A stretch of DNA of 64,000 nucleotides from Aspidapion aeneum (GCA_963576565.1 OY755042.1:102914185-102978184), one strand, 5' to 3'; shown: positions 20,967-31,534, counted from the stretch's first letter. Translations and numbers: made by a program. The notes: generated by a model not told the origin, from the letters alone.

Positions 20967-21676
20967 GGGTCCATCTCACCGACTTTTTTTTCGGTTCCAT
21001 AGCTTAAGCGTTTCCTAATACAGTGAAACCTCTCCTTGCGGACACCTCTATTAAGCGGACACTTCCTTTAGGCGCACAAATTTGTTGGAACCCAGCTTTT
21101 GCCTATGTCTTCACATGTAAAATTCCCTCCAATAACCGGACACTAATAACCGGACGCGGACAATTTTTTTTGGTTAAAAAATTCTGAAACCTCCCTTAAC
21201 CGGGCGCGAACCTCTGACAACGGGACGGAGCGGTCCACGACATGGACATAAATATTATGTAGTATGTTGGCAACAATGCACTCTGCAGCCGGGGAATTAT
21301 CTCTTTCCGTTTTATTGCGGAGACTAAATACTTCTGTCGTATTTACAACATTATTTTATTCGGCGGGACTGCTATGTTTATTTTTATTGTTCAGTTGGGT
21401 AAGATATCTTTGAAATGGCGCCTAGTAAAAAAACTTCTTAGTTTCTGTGGAAAAATGGAAGTTGTTAACATTTCGGACAAAGAGCATCTAGCAGCACGAA
21501 AATATATATCAAAATTTCGCAGTTCCCTCCCTTAAGCGGACACCTCCAATAAGCGGACAAACTCGACGGAACTGTGAGTGTCCGCTTATAGGAGGTTTCA
21601 CTGTATAATCATAATATGACGTAATAAGGAACACTTTGGGCTAAGTAACGAAAAAAACAGTCGGTGCGATGGGCTA
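20967..21676. mobile_element. Short palindromic MITE (Harbinger-like, TAA duplication), split by a pogo MITE
   Basis: The left arm GGGTCCATCTCACCGACTTT pairs with the right arm TAGCCCATCGCACCGACTGT read inward from 21676. The pairing runs on through GTTCCATAGCTTAAGCGTTT against GTTACTTAGCCCAAAGTGTT. TAA flanks both ends (20964-20966, 21677-21679), the 3 bp TWA target of PIF/Harbinger. Without the 583 bp pogo insertion at its centre the element is ~125 bp. Confidence 0.7.
21021..21603 (+). mobile_element. Complete pogo-type MITE (copy P2)
   Basis: CAGTGAAACCTCTCCTTG at the left and TAGGAGGTTTCACTG at the right, flanked by TA on both sides. Several AAGCGGACA/CCGGACA subrepeats lie near each end. 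The first-exon remnant (ATGGCGCCTAGT at about 21414) is frameshifted within ten codons. No transposase core is present; movement would need a full-length relative. Confidence 0.9.
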
Positions 21677-22034
21677 TAAGTAGGTTAAATGCGGGAGAGT
21701 TGCCGCACTTTTTGAAAAATAGCTGTAACATCTGTAAGTCTCGAGATTTTTTTCTTCAAAATGAATCAATGCACAGGTACTGCGTTAAACTTTATTAAAA
21801 TATAAAAATAAAAAATATATGCAAGAAAACATAAACATACCAAAAAATTTTTTTTTAAATTAAAGTCGGCATCTCTCCCACAATGCTGGGGGAGATGCCG
21901 CGTGAAAATAGACGATACGCCGCTGTAACCGTTTCTCTAAAAAACCTCTAATTTTCATTTTTTTTTCTTAATTCGAGTCTGGAACAGATGTTACAAACTT
22001 CACCATACATGGTGCAAGTGACATGTAGCAATGT

Positions 22035-22240
22035 TTACACGAGTCGTTTAAACATTGCATGTAGCCATTTTAAGTATTTAATACATTTTAACCAATCCAC
22101 TTTTTTAGTTATTGCGTTAACTTCGAAGCATTCCACGCAGCGTTCCTGGTTTTCATTTTTCTCTTTGGCTAGAGGTTCATCATCGCTGTCACTCCATTGA
22201 ATTTTTTCTCGGTCTTCTTGAAAATGCGGCAAGTGTCCTT
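22035..22240 (-). pseudogene. Transposase C-terminal zinc-knuckle exon remnant
   Basis: The minus-strand frame ends ...REKIQWSDSDDEPLAKE, KNENQERCVECFEV, then DWLKCIKYLKWLHAMF. This is the acidic linker plus C-x2-C / W-x-x-C / W-L-H knuckle often found at the C-terminus of insect pipsqueak/pogo-type transposases. The first pair of cysteines (22128-22139) is intact. Two later expected cysteines read Y and F, so the knuckle is broken. Upstream coding exons are missing. Family call from memory. Confidence 0.55.
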
Positions 22241-22546
22241 TTTGTTGGGGGAGATGCCGCACCTGATTATCAAGGCACAGATTCAAAACGCAACAAAATA
22301 CGGCATGGCACCTGTAAACATAACCCCAAAATACTGAGTAAAACAGACGAATGTGAAAAAAAACTACCACATTGCAAAGAACCACACTGATTAAGACTAA
22401 TTTTGCTAAAAAAAATTTACCCTACCGTCGTAAATTCAAGGATTGCAAGCGATATTTTAGAAAACAAATACGGCCGATGTTATAACCCTTCACTAAATGA
22501 TGACCTCTGAATGTGGGCATACTTGTTTGCCTATGTTATAGCGTAA

Positions 22547-22853
22547 AGGCCGCTTGACATAGTGCATGACGCGCTGCAAATATTTGCAAGCAAAAAATTT
22601 CGGTCAAATTGTTGCCTGCAAAAAATCTTATTTTCGTTTGACATTGTGCATGGCCATGCATTGATTCCCCAGAATCTAGGTAAAAATTCCCCAGTTTGCA
22701 TGCAAGTACAGTTTGCATGCAAAAAAATGGCACCGGATCGATAAAAATGGATTGCCTGCAACAATCGGCTGGATTTGTACTGCGCATGCACCTGGGCAAA
22801 ATTTCATGCATTTGCCTGCAAATTTTATTGTCATGCACCATGTCAAGCGGCCT
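22547..22853. mobile_element. 307 bp MITE with TAA duplication (Harbinger-like)
   Basis: AGGCCGCTTGACATAGTGCA at the left and AGGCCGCTTGACATGGTGCA read inward from the right. TAA lies on both sides (22544-22546, 22854-22856). The interior is dense in CATGCA/TTGCATGCAA words and pairs with itself over much of its length. Overlapping frames on both strands here are by-products of this near-palindrome. Confidence 0.85.
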
Positions 22854-22918
22854 TAATCATTGAAATACGTGAAACGTGGCGCCTCTCCCTCCGCGACAAC
22901 TCTCCCGCATTTACCCTA

Positions 22919-23273
22919 TCTCTTACCGTTTTCAAGTGCAAAACTGTTTTCAATCAAGATATAATTTTGACCGGAAAATATCTATATGTTCTGATAGCAG
23001 TTGACAGTGATCTTTGTATTCGTTAAAACATTTTTTTTTTCTAGAAGGATGAAAAAAAACAAAAATTACTATGAAAAAACAAAAACCAAACAAAAAAAAT
23101 TGTGGGAGATTTTTATTTTTTTTCTCATAAATAAAAAAGATAGATTTATAGACATCTTTATTACCTTTAACTTTTACACTTAGCGTTTTTTGATAGGTGG
23201 TTCAGTTTTGCTAGAAATTCTGAAAATAAATTATCGACCTCTAGAAGTTTATCCAATTTCACCATAATAAACA
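22919..23273. other. Unassigned AT-rich spacer
   Basis: Homopolymeric A/T-rich sequence with no motif. Confidence 0.4.
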
Positions 23274-23543
23274 CTTATTGGAATAAAACCTGACGTTATT
23301 TTAAAATTGACCCTATGGTGACAGATGTACATATGAAAACCAGCTGCTTTGCTTCAAAATTCGGCCTTTGTGTATTTAAAAACCGGATTTATTAGTGTCG
23401 GTATTTATTAAATGGAAGTTAGCGACTGTATTATTAAATTTGGCTTTGGTATGTCAATTCTGAGAGGTCAGCTGTTAGTTTTCTGTGTGGATGTGTCAGA
23501 ATAAAGTCGACTCTAAAATAAAGTCAGGTTTTATTCCAATAAG
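23274..23543. mobile_element. 270 bp inverted-repeat MITE
   Basis: CTTATTGGAATAAAACCTGA at the left is matched inward from 23543 by the same 20 bases, continuing through TTATTTTA. The arms are about 38 bp and nearly identical. No convincing flanking duplication. Not coding. Confidence 0.75.
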
Positions 23544-24289
23544 ACCCTAATAACTCGGTCAGAGCCTAATTTATTTTTGGCGTTAGCTGCTGCTTCCCTT
23601 TTGAACTGTTTTTAATTTGTTATTATTTTTTTGCTTTTTTAAAAGATGATATCTATAATATAATAAAATAATTTGTCATTAAAAATAAGGTACATGTAAT
23701 CTGTTTTGTTCAAAACCAGTATCCAAATTTTATCTACAAGACAAAAACAATTGGGGAATCAAGCAGAAATAATAAGTTTTTGTTCTTAGTATTTATGTTT
23801 ATTATCTCAAAAGCTCCTTCTCTTATATCCTTTTTTGTTCCAAAGTTCCAAATTTATAAACTTTTTGCATAAATAAACCAAGAAAAGCTTTTAACAAAAC
23901 TAATTGCTAAACAGTCGTAATATTTTATGTTTCTGTGGGTTTGTTTTAATAAATTGTATCCTTAAATAAGTAAGTACCTATTTTATATACACAGAGCCGT
24001 ACCCTGGAGAAAGATTCGGGGGGGTTTAAGAAATGTCAATAAAAATTTGCGTATTCTACAATTTTTGTCTTATTTATGTTGCTGCAAAATCTCTTTTAAC
24101 ACATTTTATCGACTATTTTGAGGGGGATTGATCCCCCTTTATCCCCCCATAAGTACGGTCTTGAATATAAAGGGTATTACTAAATAAGATGCTAACATTA
24201 AAGAAAGTAATTATTGGGTGCATTTTGGAAAAAAATCATTTGAATTGAAAAACTAGTCCATTTTTCATAGTGAAGTTTGCAAATTACAA
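23544..24289. other. AT-rich spacer with a hAT-like MITE relic
   Basis: At about 23995-24170 a relic of the GGGG-rich hAT-like family is visible: GCCGTACCCTGGAGAAAGAT, a GGGGGGG run, TTTTAACACATTTTATCGAC, then TTGATCCCCCTTTATCCCCC and AAGTACGGTC. The part ATTTTGAGGGGGATTGATCC parallels 37925-37955 inverted. The rest shows nothing. Confidence 0.45.
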
Positions 24290-24930
24290 AGAAAAAACGC
24301 TACGTCTTCTCCACTAAAGTCTTTATTGTTTCATGTTTTATTTAGGACATGTTTCGAGTCTAAAGAGACTCATCATCAGCTTTCAAAAACCTTCAAAAGT
24401 AACTCATACTCTTAGCAAGCTAATGCGAGGGTTTAAAAAGTTACTAATATTAGTTGAGAATTCAGGGAAAAAGAGGTTTCCTGAACAGGAGTGACCAGTG
24501 GAAAATTCATATTTATTGTATGTTAAAGGCACTAATCAAGCATTTTAAATTACTATCTATTTCTAAAACTAAAGCATTTAAATTTATTTTTAAATGTATA
24601 TAATTTTTTGGAATAAAACGGGTTTTAGATGGTCAAAAGTAAAAAAATATTCCAAAAATGGAGATTTAAAAAAAAATGTATGCTTTTGTTTTAGAAATAG
24701 ATAGAAACTTAAAATGGTTGATTAGTGCCTTCAACTTACAATAAATGTAAACTCTCCACTTCCCACTCCTGCTCAGGAAACCTCTTTTTCGCTGGATTTT
24801 TAACTAGAATTAGAACCTTTTTAAACCCTTGCATTAGCTTGCTGGGGGTATGAGTCTCTTTTAAAGGTTTTTGAAAGCTGATGATGAGTCTTTTTAGACT
24901 CGAAACATAATGAAATAATAGTGAAGAACC
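24290..24930. mobile_element. 640 bp palindromic element with hammerhead-like core in each arm
   Basis: The left arm (about 24320-24610) is repeated inverted at about 24630-24930 with a spacer of ~20 bp; landmarks are TTTTTGAAAGCTGATGATGA, CCCTTGCATTAGCTTGC / GCAAGCTAATGCGAGGG and TTTCTAAAACTAAAGCAT / ATGCTTTTGTTTTAGAAA. Each arm contains CTGATGA, a 5 bp stem GAGTC/GACTC, then GAAAC (minus strand 24346-24380; plus strand 24878-24906). That is the order of a hammerhead ribozyme core. Penelope-like retroelements are known to carry such motifs in their terminal repeats, so a Penelope-derived origin is possible. Confidence 0.6.
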
Positions 24931-25027
24931 CCTAGAGTTCTTTCTCTTTAAATTCATTTGAACAAACGTCTTGAAAAACTTTTAGAAATACTCCTCTCTA
25001 AATGTTTTTTATGAAATTTGGTATGTA

Positions 25028-26407
25028 CAGGGTGTCTCATTACATTTTTCCCACTCTTTTAGACCATTAATAATTGATGTAGGAATATAAAAGAAATTGT
25101 GTTCAAATTCGCGAAATTTTTACTTTTAAATTGCATCTTGACTTTATTCCTGATGCTTACCGTATTTGACAGGCGCTCAAATTTATAGTTTTTGTAAATT
25201 GGATGCTCCTTATATTATTTAATTAATAGATTAGGGTTGGAATATGATTTCCAAAAATACCCCATATGTCGCAGATTTGATAAATAGTTTCTGAAATAAT
25301 AGCGATAAATTTTTAAATGATAAAAAAATAACATTACCACTTTTGTGTTATATTCAGTGTCCTTATTTCGAACCATGTTAGCCCCCATGTATAAACTGAC
25401 AATGACAACTATTTTTTTTTAATGACGCTCAAAATGACAACCGGTAACGACAACAAAGTTGTGTCATTGTCACTGTTGTTACATGGGGACTAACATAATT
25501 TGGAATAAGCATACTAAAATTAACACAAGAGCGGTACTGTTATAATTGCTAATATCTCAGAAACTATGGCTCTAAACTACGGCATATCGGGTTATTTTTG
25601 GAAAATATGTTCCAAGTCTAATCTATTAATTAAATAATATAAGGAGCATCCAATTTACAAAAACTATAAATTTGAGCGCCTGTCAAATATGATAAGCATC
25701 AGCAATAAAATCAAGCAAGGCCAACACAAAAATAAAGGCCACGACCCTGATAAAATCAGCTGTTCTCCCGGGGCTGAATTTTACATTGGGTCTTATGGGA
25801 GGTCAGACGTTTTTTTATGATATTTTCAAAATGGCACTACAGATTTCCGCAAAATTTCAGTGAAATATTCTCAGACACCATCCCGATATTCCACCAAAGG
25901 TTGTAAGGAAGCATCATGATTAAAAGGTTAAAATCTTCAAGATTTAGCATTCCTTATTTTAAATTCAAATTACCCGCCATGTACCACATGCCAACTGTTA
26001 TATTTGACATGTATTTGACTTTGTCTGCTTTAAACTTAATTTTTGTGTGAGCTAATGAAGCGGCTATAAAAAATTAAGGATTAATATACATTTTAAAAAA
26101 ATTGTTCTGCCAGAATAAAGTAAAAACAATCTCAAAAACGGCTTCGAATCGAATATTTATGAATCGTCATTCCAACTTCAATATTTTAATGACAATCAGC
26201 TGGGTCGTAACGTGACCATCAAAAAAAAATCAGCCCCGGATGTGACGTCAACAAAGTGGAGGATCGTGGCCCGTCCGTTTTGATAGCCCTGAGTCAAGAT
26301 GCAATTTAAAAGTAAAAATTTTGCGAATTCGAACACAATTTCTTGTATATTCCTATATCAATCATTAATGGTCTAAAAGGGTGGGTAAAATATAATGAGA
26401 CGCCCTG
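25028..26407. mobile_element. Long palindromic TA-MITE (~800 bp) with a 578 bp insertion
   Basis: CAGGGTGTCTCATTACAT at the left and CAGGGCGTCTCATTATAT inward from the right, with TA on each side (25026-25027, 26408-26409). The left arm (25028-25390) pairs with 25490-25715 plus 26294-26407. Inner landmarks TCCAAAAATACCCCATAT and CATGTTAGCCCCCATGTA are mirrored at 25590-25605 and 25480-25498. The left ~230 bp also match the 3894-4153 MITE. The right arm is broken by the element at 25716-26293. Confidence 0.8.
25716..26293. mobile_element. 578 bp element nested in the palindrome
   Basis: It interrupts the right arm at TCAAG, which is present on both sides (25711-25715, 26294-26298), giving a 5 bp duplication. 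Imperfect terminal repeats: CAAGGCCAACACAAAAATAA with GGCCACGACCCT, against CAGGGCTATCAAAACGGACG with GGCCACGATCCT read inward. CCGGGGCTGA lies subterminally on both sides. No coding remnant. Confidence 0.65.
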
Positions 26408-26429
26408 TACATTTTGGTATGTTAATAAT

Positions 26430-27035
26430 AATTTTTAAATAAATGGTGTTTTGTGGGCGTGAAAATCCCATGCACTTCTTGCTGGGCCCGTTTGACCCCA
26501 GTGTCTACTGTTTCAGCCCTGAAAATCCGCCGCCTTGGTAAAGGAGCAAATTTTTCTCGGTTGAAACTTTCTAATTTCGCTACGGCTAAGCACACAGCTT
26601 CCGAAATGCAACTGTCTTATCGCAGCGAGTGCCGGGCACTCGGTTAACATTATGTAGAGAAGATTCTTTAAATCTTTATCCTCCATACACCATCGACACT
26701 CCGAGTCTTCAACGATTCCCAGAATGATAAGGTGTTTATTAAGACGACAGTGTCCTGTTAAAATCCCTGTCACCAGTTTCATATCTTTTCTCCCGAGTGT
26801 GAGACAAGACCTCACCTTGGAGGCCCTCACCTCCCCGATAAGGAGTTTGGCTTCCCAGTCATCTTTTTATCATCAACGAAAAAATTATTTGAAAATGATT
26901 GAATTATTTCACCATTCTAGCTATTTGGTCAGCCTCCTCGTTTCCAAGAATGCCCTCATGTCCTGGAACCCAGAGGATATCAAGTTGTGTCCTGAAGGGT
27001 GTTTTAGTACATTCCCACACTTAGCTACAAGTGCA
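26430..27035 (-). pseudogene. Non-LTR retrotransposon RNase H and C-terminal remnant
   Basis: Reading leftward: LWVPGHEGILGNEEADQIA (the end of an RNase H domain, with the H-E-G and A-D motif; WVPGHEG at 26952-26972). A frame-broken stretch follows, then KLVTGILTGHCRLNKHL and the Cys-rich knuckle CRWCMEDKD ... ECPALAAIRQ. RNase H followed by this C-x2-C region is typical of R1/LOA/I/Jockey-type ORF2 proteins. Several stops and frameshifts; reverse transcriptase absent. Confidence 0.75.
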
Positions 27036-27041
27036 GTGCAA

Positions 27042-27199
27042 GTGTAATAGCAAAGTTTAAAAAACATTTCCAAACTAGTAAGAACCTTTTATTTTAAAAC
27101 TTGTAATGGAGAACTTGGCTTTACTTTTATCTCAATTTTTTTACGGAATATCATTTTCGCCTACTTGGCTTGTTTTACATGAAATGTTTTTGATATGAT
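27042..27199. repeat. Single arm of the family J palindrome
   Basis: GTAATAGCAAAGTTTAAAA, CAAACTAGTAAGAACCTT, GGAGAACTTGGCTTTACTTT and CATGAAATGTTTTTGATATG match one arm of the hairpins in J1 and J2. The other arm, the tandem units and the head are missing. Confidence 0.75.
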
Positions 27200-27735
27200 A
27201 TCTGTATGTTTATATAAGTTTTTACCAAAATCCCAACCCACTCCTTCCTCCTTCAGTATTATTAGCAACTTACTCAAAACACTCTGTAGATTAGTTATAA
27301 AAAAATTATGATTTTTAGGTTGGCAATTATCAACAAACAAATTGATGAACGTACAAAGTATCATTATTATTATTACAACAACAAGAAAAAATTTATATAA
27401 CTCTTATTTATAAAAATATTTCCACAAATATGTGATAATACCAACTTTTAAATTTTAAAGAATATAAGCATGATCGTGGATAAAAATATTTACAAATTTA
27501 AAATGGAATTTTATTTATTACAAAAGGATATCCTGAAAGTAAGAATCTATTACTGTTTTCTTTATGCCGCAACTTTACAATCCTTTGAAGCCGGAAAAGT
27601 CAACAGCCCAATTTATCTTGGTGAACAATAGTTGAATACTCTGCTTTCGGATTGTTCTTAAGCAAGTCATTGACAAAAAATTTCCTTGGTTAACAATACA
27701 GACTTAATTGAAAGTTTTAAAATAAGCCTCTCAGT
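27200..27735. other. Unassigned AT-rich spacer
   Basis: No coding motif or recognised repeat. Confidence 0.4.
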
Positions 27736-28200
27736 AATATATTTTTCCAAATACCAAATTGCAAATAATGCACGAACCTAAAACTATAAACAACAGGTAA
27801 AATTAAAGAAAGAAAAATTATAAAAGTGACCAATCCATACAACTCACTTCTATAATTCTTTTTTCACACTGTCAAGAAGAATTATGGAAGTCAGTTAAAT
27901 GACTTGGTCGAGTTAATACCCTGAGAATTTCTCGTTCTTGTATTGAGACACCACACACATGCATGTGTAGAAGTTTTCCGAAAATGTATGTATGATTTTT
28001 GCAGTAACGCACCCATTTTAAATATTTTTAATTTTTAATTAAATAAATATTTTTAATTCTGCCAGTGCTTAATTAGAACTAAAAATGAATCAATTTTTAC
28101 AATCTAATTGGAATGCTGAAATCCCTTTTCTACAACATCAATCATAAACTGACCTTCTGAGGCTTGAAAAAGTTTCAATACAGAAACGAAACGTTGCCAC
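27736..28200. repeat. Family H repeat, rearranged copy
   Basis: 27742-27810 (CAAATACCAAATTGCAAATA, then CTAAAACTATAAACAACAG) matches 44044-44100 directly. 27850-27985 (TCTATAATTC ... TATTGAGACACC ... GTTTTCCGAAAAT) matches 43812-43925 in reverse complement. So two parts of one family lie in opposite relative orientation here. At 28156-28196 CTGAGGCTTGAAAAAGTTTC is followed by GAAACGAAACGTTG, a weak hammerhead-like arrangement. Family unknown. Confidence 0.55.
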
Positions 28201-28563
28201 AAGAAAAATCGGTTTTTCTTTCATTACTCCCTATACCCAAGAGAAAACTACAAAAAATATATAGTTAACTTTTGTATCTGAACTTTCTTTAAAATTCCAT
28301 TAATAACAACTTTACTAAACATCGTGGAGTATAAAATAAAGGCGTTACTTATTTATTTATTATTCGTGTGGTAATAAATTTTGTCAAGGGGTTGCTTATT
28401 TTAGCTCATTTATTACATTTTTAGATCCCTCGTTTTTTTTATTTTAAAATTATTCTGGGTATTACTTAATAAGATGCTAATAACGAAGGAGTTAATTCTT
28501 CAATCCATTTTAAGAAAAAAATTTATATAAACATTTTTAATATAATTTTTAGTCACCTTGTTC
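28201..28563. other. Unassigned AT-rich spacer
   Basis: No feature recognised. Confidence 0.4.
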
Positions 28564-28718
28564 ACAACGTGCAGCCAGGGGGGTGTGGCACGGAGCCTGC
28601 CCCCGCAGGCCCAAATCTTTTTTATATGTTTTCCACATATTTCATGAATAAAAAAATTAAATAGGAAAAAATACATCATGGGGTCTGGCCCCTGGAAGAC
28701 ATATTCCTGGCTACGCCA
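28564..28718. mobile_element. hAT-like GGGG-rich MITE (~155 bp)
   Basis: The right end, read inward, is CAGTGGCGTAGCCAGGAATA, a typical hAT-family tip, followed by GGGGCCAGACCCC. The left end keeps GCAGCCAGGGGGG. The core has ATGTTTTCCACATATTTCAT, shared with 57940-57975. No 8 bp duplication is clear. Confidence 0.6.
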
Positions 28719-28768
28719 CTGAGTATCTTATTCAATCACTCCCTGTGTAGTATGCCTATGCTGTTGTG

Positions 28769-29982
28769 ACAAAACGGGATTTGAATATAAATATGTACTA
28801 CTTATAGTACTTTTGCCATTTATAAGTTTTTAATATTTTTAATTAAATATTGTTTTCGACATCAACAACCATTAATTACATGCAAGACTAGGTTAAGAAT
28901 AAGTAAAATTTATGGCAACACCAGCGACTTGTTTTTTGGCATATTTTCAGGATCGCTGTATTTTAATTAACCAGAAAAATATAGTAACAATATTTTAAAA
29001 CATTGCAAACAGTAATAATAAGGTAAGGTAAGGTAATAAAGGTTTAAAATTTAAATAAACTCTAAAAGTAAAGATCGAAATAACTTGGTTTGATTGGTTT
29101 GAACTCAAAGCTTGAAGCATTTTGGCGAGAAAGGGATAGACTGTGTTTTAAACGTTCCAGACAAAGAGACAAAATACCAGCGTAATCTAGAGATGCGTGG
29201 AATTAGAAAACCGATAGAAATTAAAATTACACAGTGAGTTTTTTAAAAATTGAAATTAGTTTATCAAATTTGTGCACACAGGGGGTGCACAGGTGGCCAA
29301 TGGGGCAAAAAAAGACAGGGTGTTAACTTTAGTTTTACCAACTGGGTGATAAAAGTAATGATACGACCCATAAAACCACTAATTAGGGTAGCACTTACCT
29401 TCAGCTTGGGTCTAGGGGTACTTCTCTCGATGATCTTGCGGCTATGGGCTGAATTTGGTGCGTTTCTGGAAAGCGCGTGTAAGAAAACACTATACGGAGG
29501 GTCCGTATTTTAATTGATCCGAACTGGTCGGGTGACTTAACGGAAGTGCTACAGAGTGTAGTTTTATGGGATTAGAAAAATCGCGACAATTTAAGAAAAT
29601 ATAACTAAAGTTAAGGTATTAATTTGTGTGCATTCAAGGGAATACAAAATTCAAGAAACTTAAAGAATAACTAAAAAATAAAAAATAGGTATAAATGTCC
29701 ACGCGGATTAAACAAAATTTGTTTCCAGTTACAAAATATAAATGATTGTGATGTTAGCGTCTCAAAGGACAGATTAGCCGAATACAATTTTTATTAAAAT
29801 ACAGCGATCCTGAAAATATGCCCAAAAACAAGTCGCTGGTGTTGCCATAAATTTTACTTATTCTTAACCCAGTCGTGCATGTAATTAATACTTGTTGATG
29901 TCAAAAACAATGATTAGTTAAAAATATTTAAAAACTTATAAATGGCAAAAGTACCATTTTTATCAAAATCCCGTTTTGTTAT
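28769..29982. mobile_element. 1.2 kb element with ~200 bp inverted repeats
   Basis: The left arm 28769-28980 and right arm 29785-29982 are inverse copies; landmarks are CAAAACGGGATTT, GTACTTTTGCCATTTATAAG, ATGGCAACACCAGCGACTTG and CAGGATCGCTGTATTTTAAT. The interior (28981-29784) includes an 87-codon frame at 29250-29513 with no recognisable domain. Superfamily unknown. Confidence 0.75.
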
Positions 29983-30312
29983 TCTGTGATGTGTGATAGA
30001 TGCACGATAAAAGGACTGGCTTAAGCGCAATAGAATATCTTGAGAATAATACGACTCTATAGAAAATAATGAAATACTCCAGCTAGATTCCTGGAAACGT
30101 AAGAAAGTAGGATTTATTATAAAAAGAACAAAAATAAATAAATGAGAACAATAAACCACTTGAAAGACAAAACAAGTAGGTATAAAAAATTTAATTAAAG
30201 TTTTTTGCCAAGTACTATACGCAAGTACTTTGTTTACAGTCGAGTCGAAAATATCAGTTTTATATTGTAAAAACTTTGTTTACTTATAACTAGACTACTG
30301 TTAAAAGAACTA
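29983..30312. other. Unassigned AT-rich spacer
   Basis: No motif recognised. Confidence 0.4.
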
Positions 30313-31057
30313 CAGAAACCTCTCTTTGCAAACAACTCCATTAAGCGGACACTCCCTTTAGGCGGACAAATTTTTTGGAACCAAGCTTTTCCATATTTCT
30401 TTAGATGTAAAATGCACTCCTATAACCGGACACTCTAATAACCGGATGCGGACAATTTTTTTTGGTTAAAAAATTCTGAAACCTTCTTTAATCGGACGCA
30501 AACATCTGACAACGAGACGGGACATAGGCATAAATATTATATAGTATGTTGGCAACAATGCACTCTGCAGCCGGTGAATTACCTTTTTCCGTTTTAATGT
30601 GGAGACTAAATACTTCTGTCGTATTTACAACATATTTTATTTGGCGGCACTGCTGTGTTTTATTTTTATTGTTCAGTTGGGACTAATAGATCTCGTTGAA
30701 ATGACGACGCCTAGTAAAAAACTTCTTATTTTACGTGAAAAAAGTTGTTAACTTTTCGGAGAACGAACATCTATCAGCACGAAAGATCGGTGAAAAATTT
30801 ATTATCGGAAAAACTTAAGCAGCGGCAATTGTTAATAAATATACAGTCGAACCTCTATAACACGAACTTTAAGGGACAACCAAAACAGTTCGAGTTATGG
30901 AAAGTTCGAGTTATAGAAATTCGAGTTAAAGAAGTTAAATTACTTTAGATAGGCTCGACTGTATATTAAAATTTCGCAGTTCTCTGCCATAAGCGGACAC
31001 CTTCAATAAGCGGACAAAATCGACGAAGCCGTGGGTGTCCGCTTATAGGAGGTTTCA
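30313..31057 (+). mobile_element. pogo-type MITE (copy P3) with a nested MITE
   Basis: The left end CAGAAACCTCTCTTTGC is diverged and the right end is TAGGAGGTTTCAC. The body follows the other copies (AAGCGGACAC, GGCAACAATGCACTCTGCAG, first-exon remnant at about 30701). It is longer than the others because of the insertion at 30844-30961. Confidence 0.85.
30844..30961. mobile_element. 118 bp TA-MITE (CAGTCGAACCTC ends) nested in P3
   Basis: CAGTCGAACCTCTATAACAC at the left, ending AGGCTCGACTG at the right, flanked by TA (30842-30843, 30962-30963). The interior repeats TTCGAGTTATGGAAAG and TTCGAGTTATAGAAAT. The uninterrupted copy at 53830-53850 reads straight through this point. Confidence 0.85.
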
Positions 31058-31234
31058 CAAATTTCCTACGAGCGCACAGTGTGCTCCTTAAATGGATAAA
31101 ATGCATATATTACGTATATGGTAAAATGGCAAAAATCATACCTTGCAAACTGCAAGTGTAAAATTATAAATTTTAGTACCGATGTTGTTAGTAAACTATA
31201 TGCCATATTTTCCATTTCGAATTTTAGAGCTAGG

Positions 31235-31534
31235 CAGTGGCAGATCCAGGATGTCCGGGGGGGGGGGGGATGCCAAGGAGGCTGCAAAAACCAAAACATT
31301 TTTTTTTTGCCGTCTTTCATAAATATGACCTCTGAACTCAAGCAATACATGAAAATAAAATGCGCCTCAGGTGAGAATTTTTGGAAAATAAAGTAATTTT
31401 TGCGAGAATGAAAAAAATAGTAATTTTTCAAGATTTTGGGTTTATCTAGATATTTTTTTACTGGAACTAAAAAATATAAGCTTTATGTCAAGAAGGGGAG
31501 CAAACCCCCGTGCCCCTCCCTGTATCCAGTACTG
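31235..31534. mobile_element. hAT-like GGGG-rich MITE (300 bp)
   Basis: CAGTGGCAGATCCAGGATG with a G run at the left; CAGTACTGGATACAGGGAGG and GGGCACGGGGG inward from the right. Flanks share AGCTA (31228-31232, 31536-31540) within an otherwise decayed 8 bp window, compatible with a hAT duplication. Confidence 0.65.

Larger units (their letters stand above)
21683..22916 (-). mobile_element. Pipsqueak/pogo-type DNA transposon remnant (1.2 kb)
   Basis: Terminal repeats GGTTAAATGCGGGAGAGTTG and, inward from 22916, GGGTAAATGCGGGAGAGTTG, with TA at each side (21681-21682, 22917-22918). The motif GGGGGAGATGCCGC recurs inside, parallel to the GGGGTAAGATGCC motif of the 5348-6198 element. The minus strand keeps only the C-terminal exon of the transposase (22035-22240). 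The catalytic region is gone and a 307 bp MITE has inserted at 22547. Confidence 0.75.

Noticed and set aside
22531..22841. Overlapping 86-101 codon minus-strand frames with many Cys and Met
   Set aside because: Lie entirely in the 307 bp CATGCA-rich MITE; the periodic codons come from its palindromic words.
24736..24957. 73-codon minus-strand frame in the palindrome
   Set aside because: Lies in one arm; the other arm has stops in the equivalent frame.
28156..28196. Second hammerhead ribozyme candidate
   Set aside because: CTGAGGC replaces the required CTGANGA core, so the match is only superficial.
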